From assembly GCA_026988445.1 (NCBI GenBank), contig JALSLF010000592.1:1-6539 (forward strand): a DNA stretch of 6,539 nucleotides, written 5' to 3'. A program made the translations under genes and the position numbers. Positions 6,266 through 6,539 of this stretch are shown here, in pieces. The stretch is from Bacteroidales bacterium (GTDB taxonomy: Bacteria > Bacteroidota > Bacteroidia > Bacteroidales > NBLH01). The notes below the pieces were generated by a model, which did not search any database, was not told the DNA's origin, and saw nothing but the letters and a program-made list of their open reading frames with translations. Position 1 is the stretch's first letter; every line of letters starts with the position of its first letter.

Positions 6266-6539
6266 TTAAATTTTATTTCCAAACATTAGTTCGCTTATTT
6301 TTTCTAAATCTGTTTCGCTTAATTCTTGATAATATCCGTTTACTTTTGTTTTTATCATTGCATTTACTATTTCTTCTTTCCGGCTTTCGTCAATATTTAT
6401 ATCCTGCAATTTTATTGGAGCTTTTATTTGCCGGAAAAATGTTTCGAGCTTAACGATAAAGTCATCGCATTCATTTGTATTAAAAATTAAATTTGATAGA
6501 CGTTTAATTCTATCAGGAATACGGTTTTTCATTAATTTA
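6266..6539 (-). CDS. C-terminal end of a probable iron-containing alcohol dehydrogenase (5' end outside the window)
   Basis: The frame is open from the window edge to TAA at 6268-6266. An ATG at 6532 is in frame, but the frame continues upstream (codons AAA TTA before it), so it is probably internal and the visible 90 codons are the 3' end of a longer gene. The fragment has no domain start of its own. Its pattern is a helix with FIVKLETFFRQIKAPIKLQD, then I(D/N)-rich turns, and a closing LSETDLEKISELMFG. This resembles the end of the all-helical C-terminal domain in Fe-dependent alcohol dehydrogenases of the YqhD/butanol dehydrogenase type, where a short helix ending in G-x-P-x-x-L precedes a terminal Leu-Ser-x-x-Asp-x-x-x-I helix. 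The metal-binding histidines and the NAD(P)-binding half would lie outside the window, so substrate and cofactor cannot be judged. A short stand-alone protein is the less likely alternative. Confidence 0.6.
   Translation of the reverse strand, partial: KLMKNRIPDRIKRLSNLIFNTNECDDFIVKLETFFRQIKAPIKLQDINIDESRKEEIVNAMIKTKVNGYYQELSETDLEKISELMFGNKI

Overview
The window looks like a chromosomal segment of an AT-rich member of the Bacteroidota, probably of the Flavobacteriia/Bacteroidia type. Signs of this are a secreted Asp-box (BNR) repeat protein of the kind common among type IX secretion cargo, a Smr protein with the N-terminal architecture found in Bacteroidota, a TAnnTTTG -7 promoter box upstream of dnaX, and no clear Shine-Dalgarno sequences. 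No phage, transposase, CRISPR array, tRNA or rRNA is visible.

All five genes lie on the minus strand, so transcription runs from high to low coordinates. In that order they are: (1) 6539-6266, the 3' end of a gene whose product resembles the C-terminus of an iron-containing alcohol dehydrogenase; (2) 6265-5980, a gap with two small GC-containing hairpins and two runs of period-8 tandem repeats, the larger ending 7 bp before the next start codon; (3) 5979-4933, a Smr/DUF2027-type protein of 348 aa; (4) 4933-4528, a 405-bp gap with five imperfect palindromes in alternating orientation and a likely dnaX promoter; (5) 4527-2872, dnaX, the gamma/tau clamp-loader subunit; (6) 2683-2258, a small secreted four-cysteine protein; (7) 2245-1, the first 748 residues of a large secreted Asp-box repeat protein that runs off the window. 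Genes 6 and 7 are 12 bp apart and are probably cotranscribed.

Three features go beyond ordinary gene content. First, the 4712-4933 array is five hairpins (forward, reverse, forward, reverse, forward) with single-base bulges in conserved places. A paired substitution in the third hairpin keeps its stem intact. This resembles the REP/BIME elements of enterobacteria, and the last hairpin touches the stop codon of the Smr gene. Second, dnaX carries a run of nine A residues just after the clamp-loader core, and slipping into either alternative frame gives a stop within a few codons. That is the layout used by other bacteria to make the short gamma subunit from dnaX. Third, the leader of the Smr gene contains eleven octamers ordered as a 32-bp higher-order repeat.

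The remaining content is ordinary: replication (dnaX), a probable nucleic-acid enzyme (Smr), metabolism (dehydrogenase fragment) and cell-surface or secreted proteins. The sequence shows no functional link among these groups.
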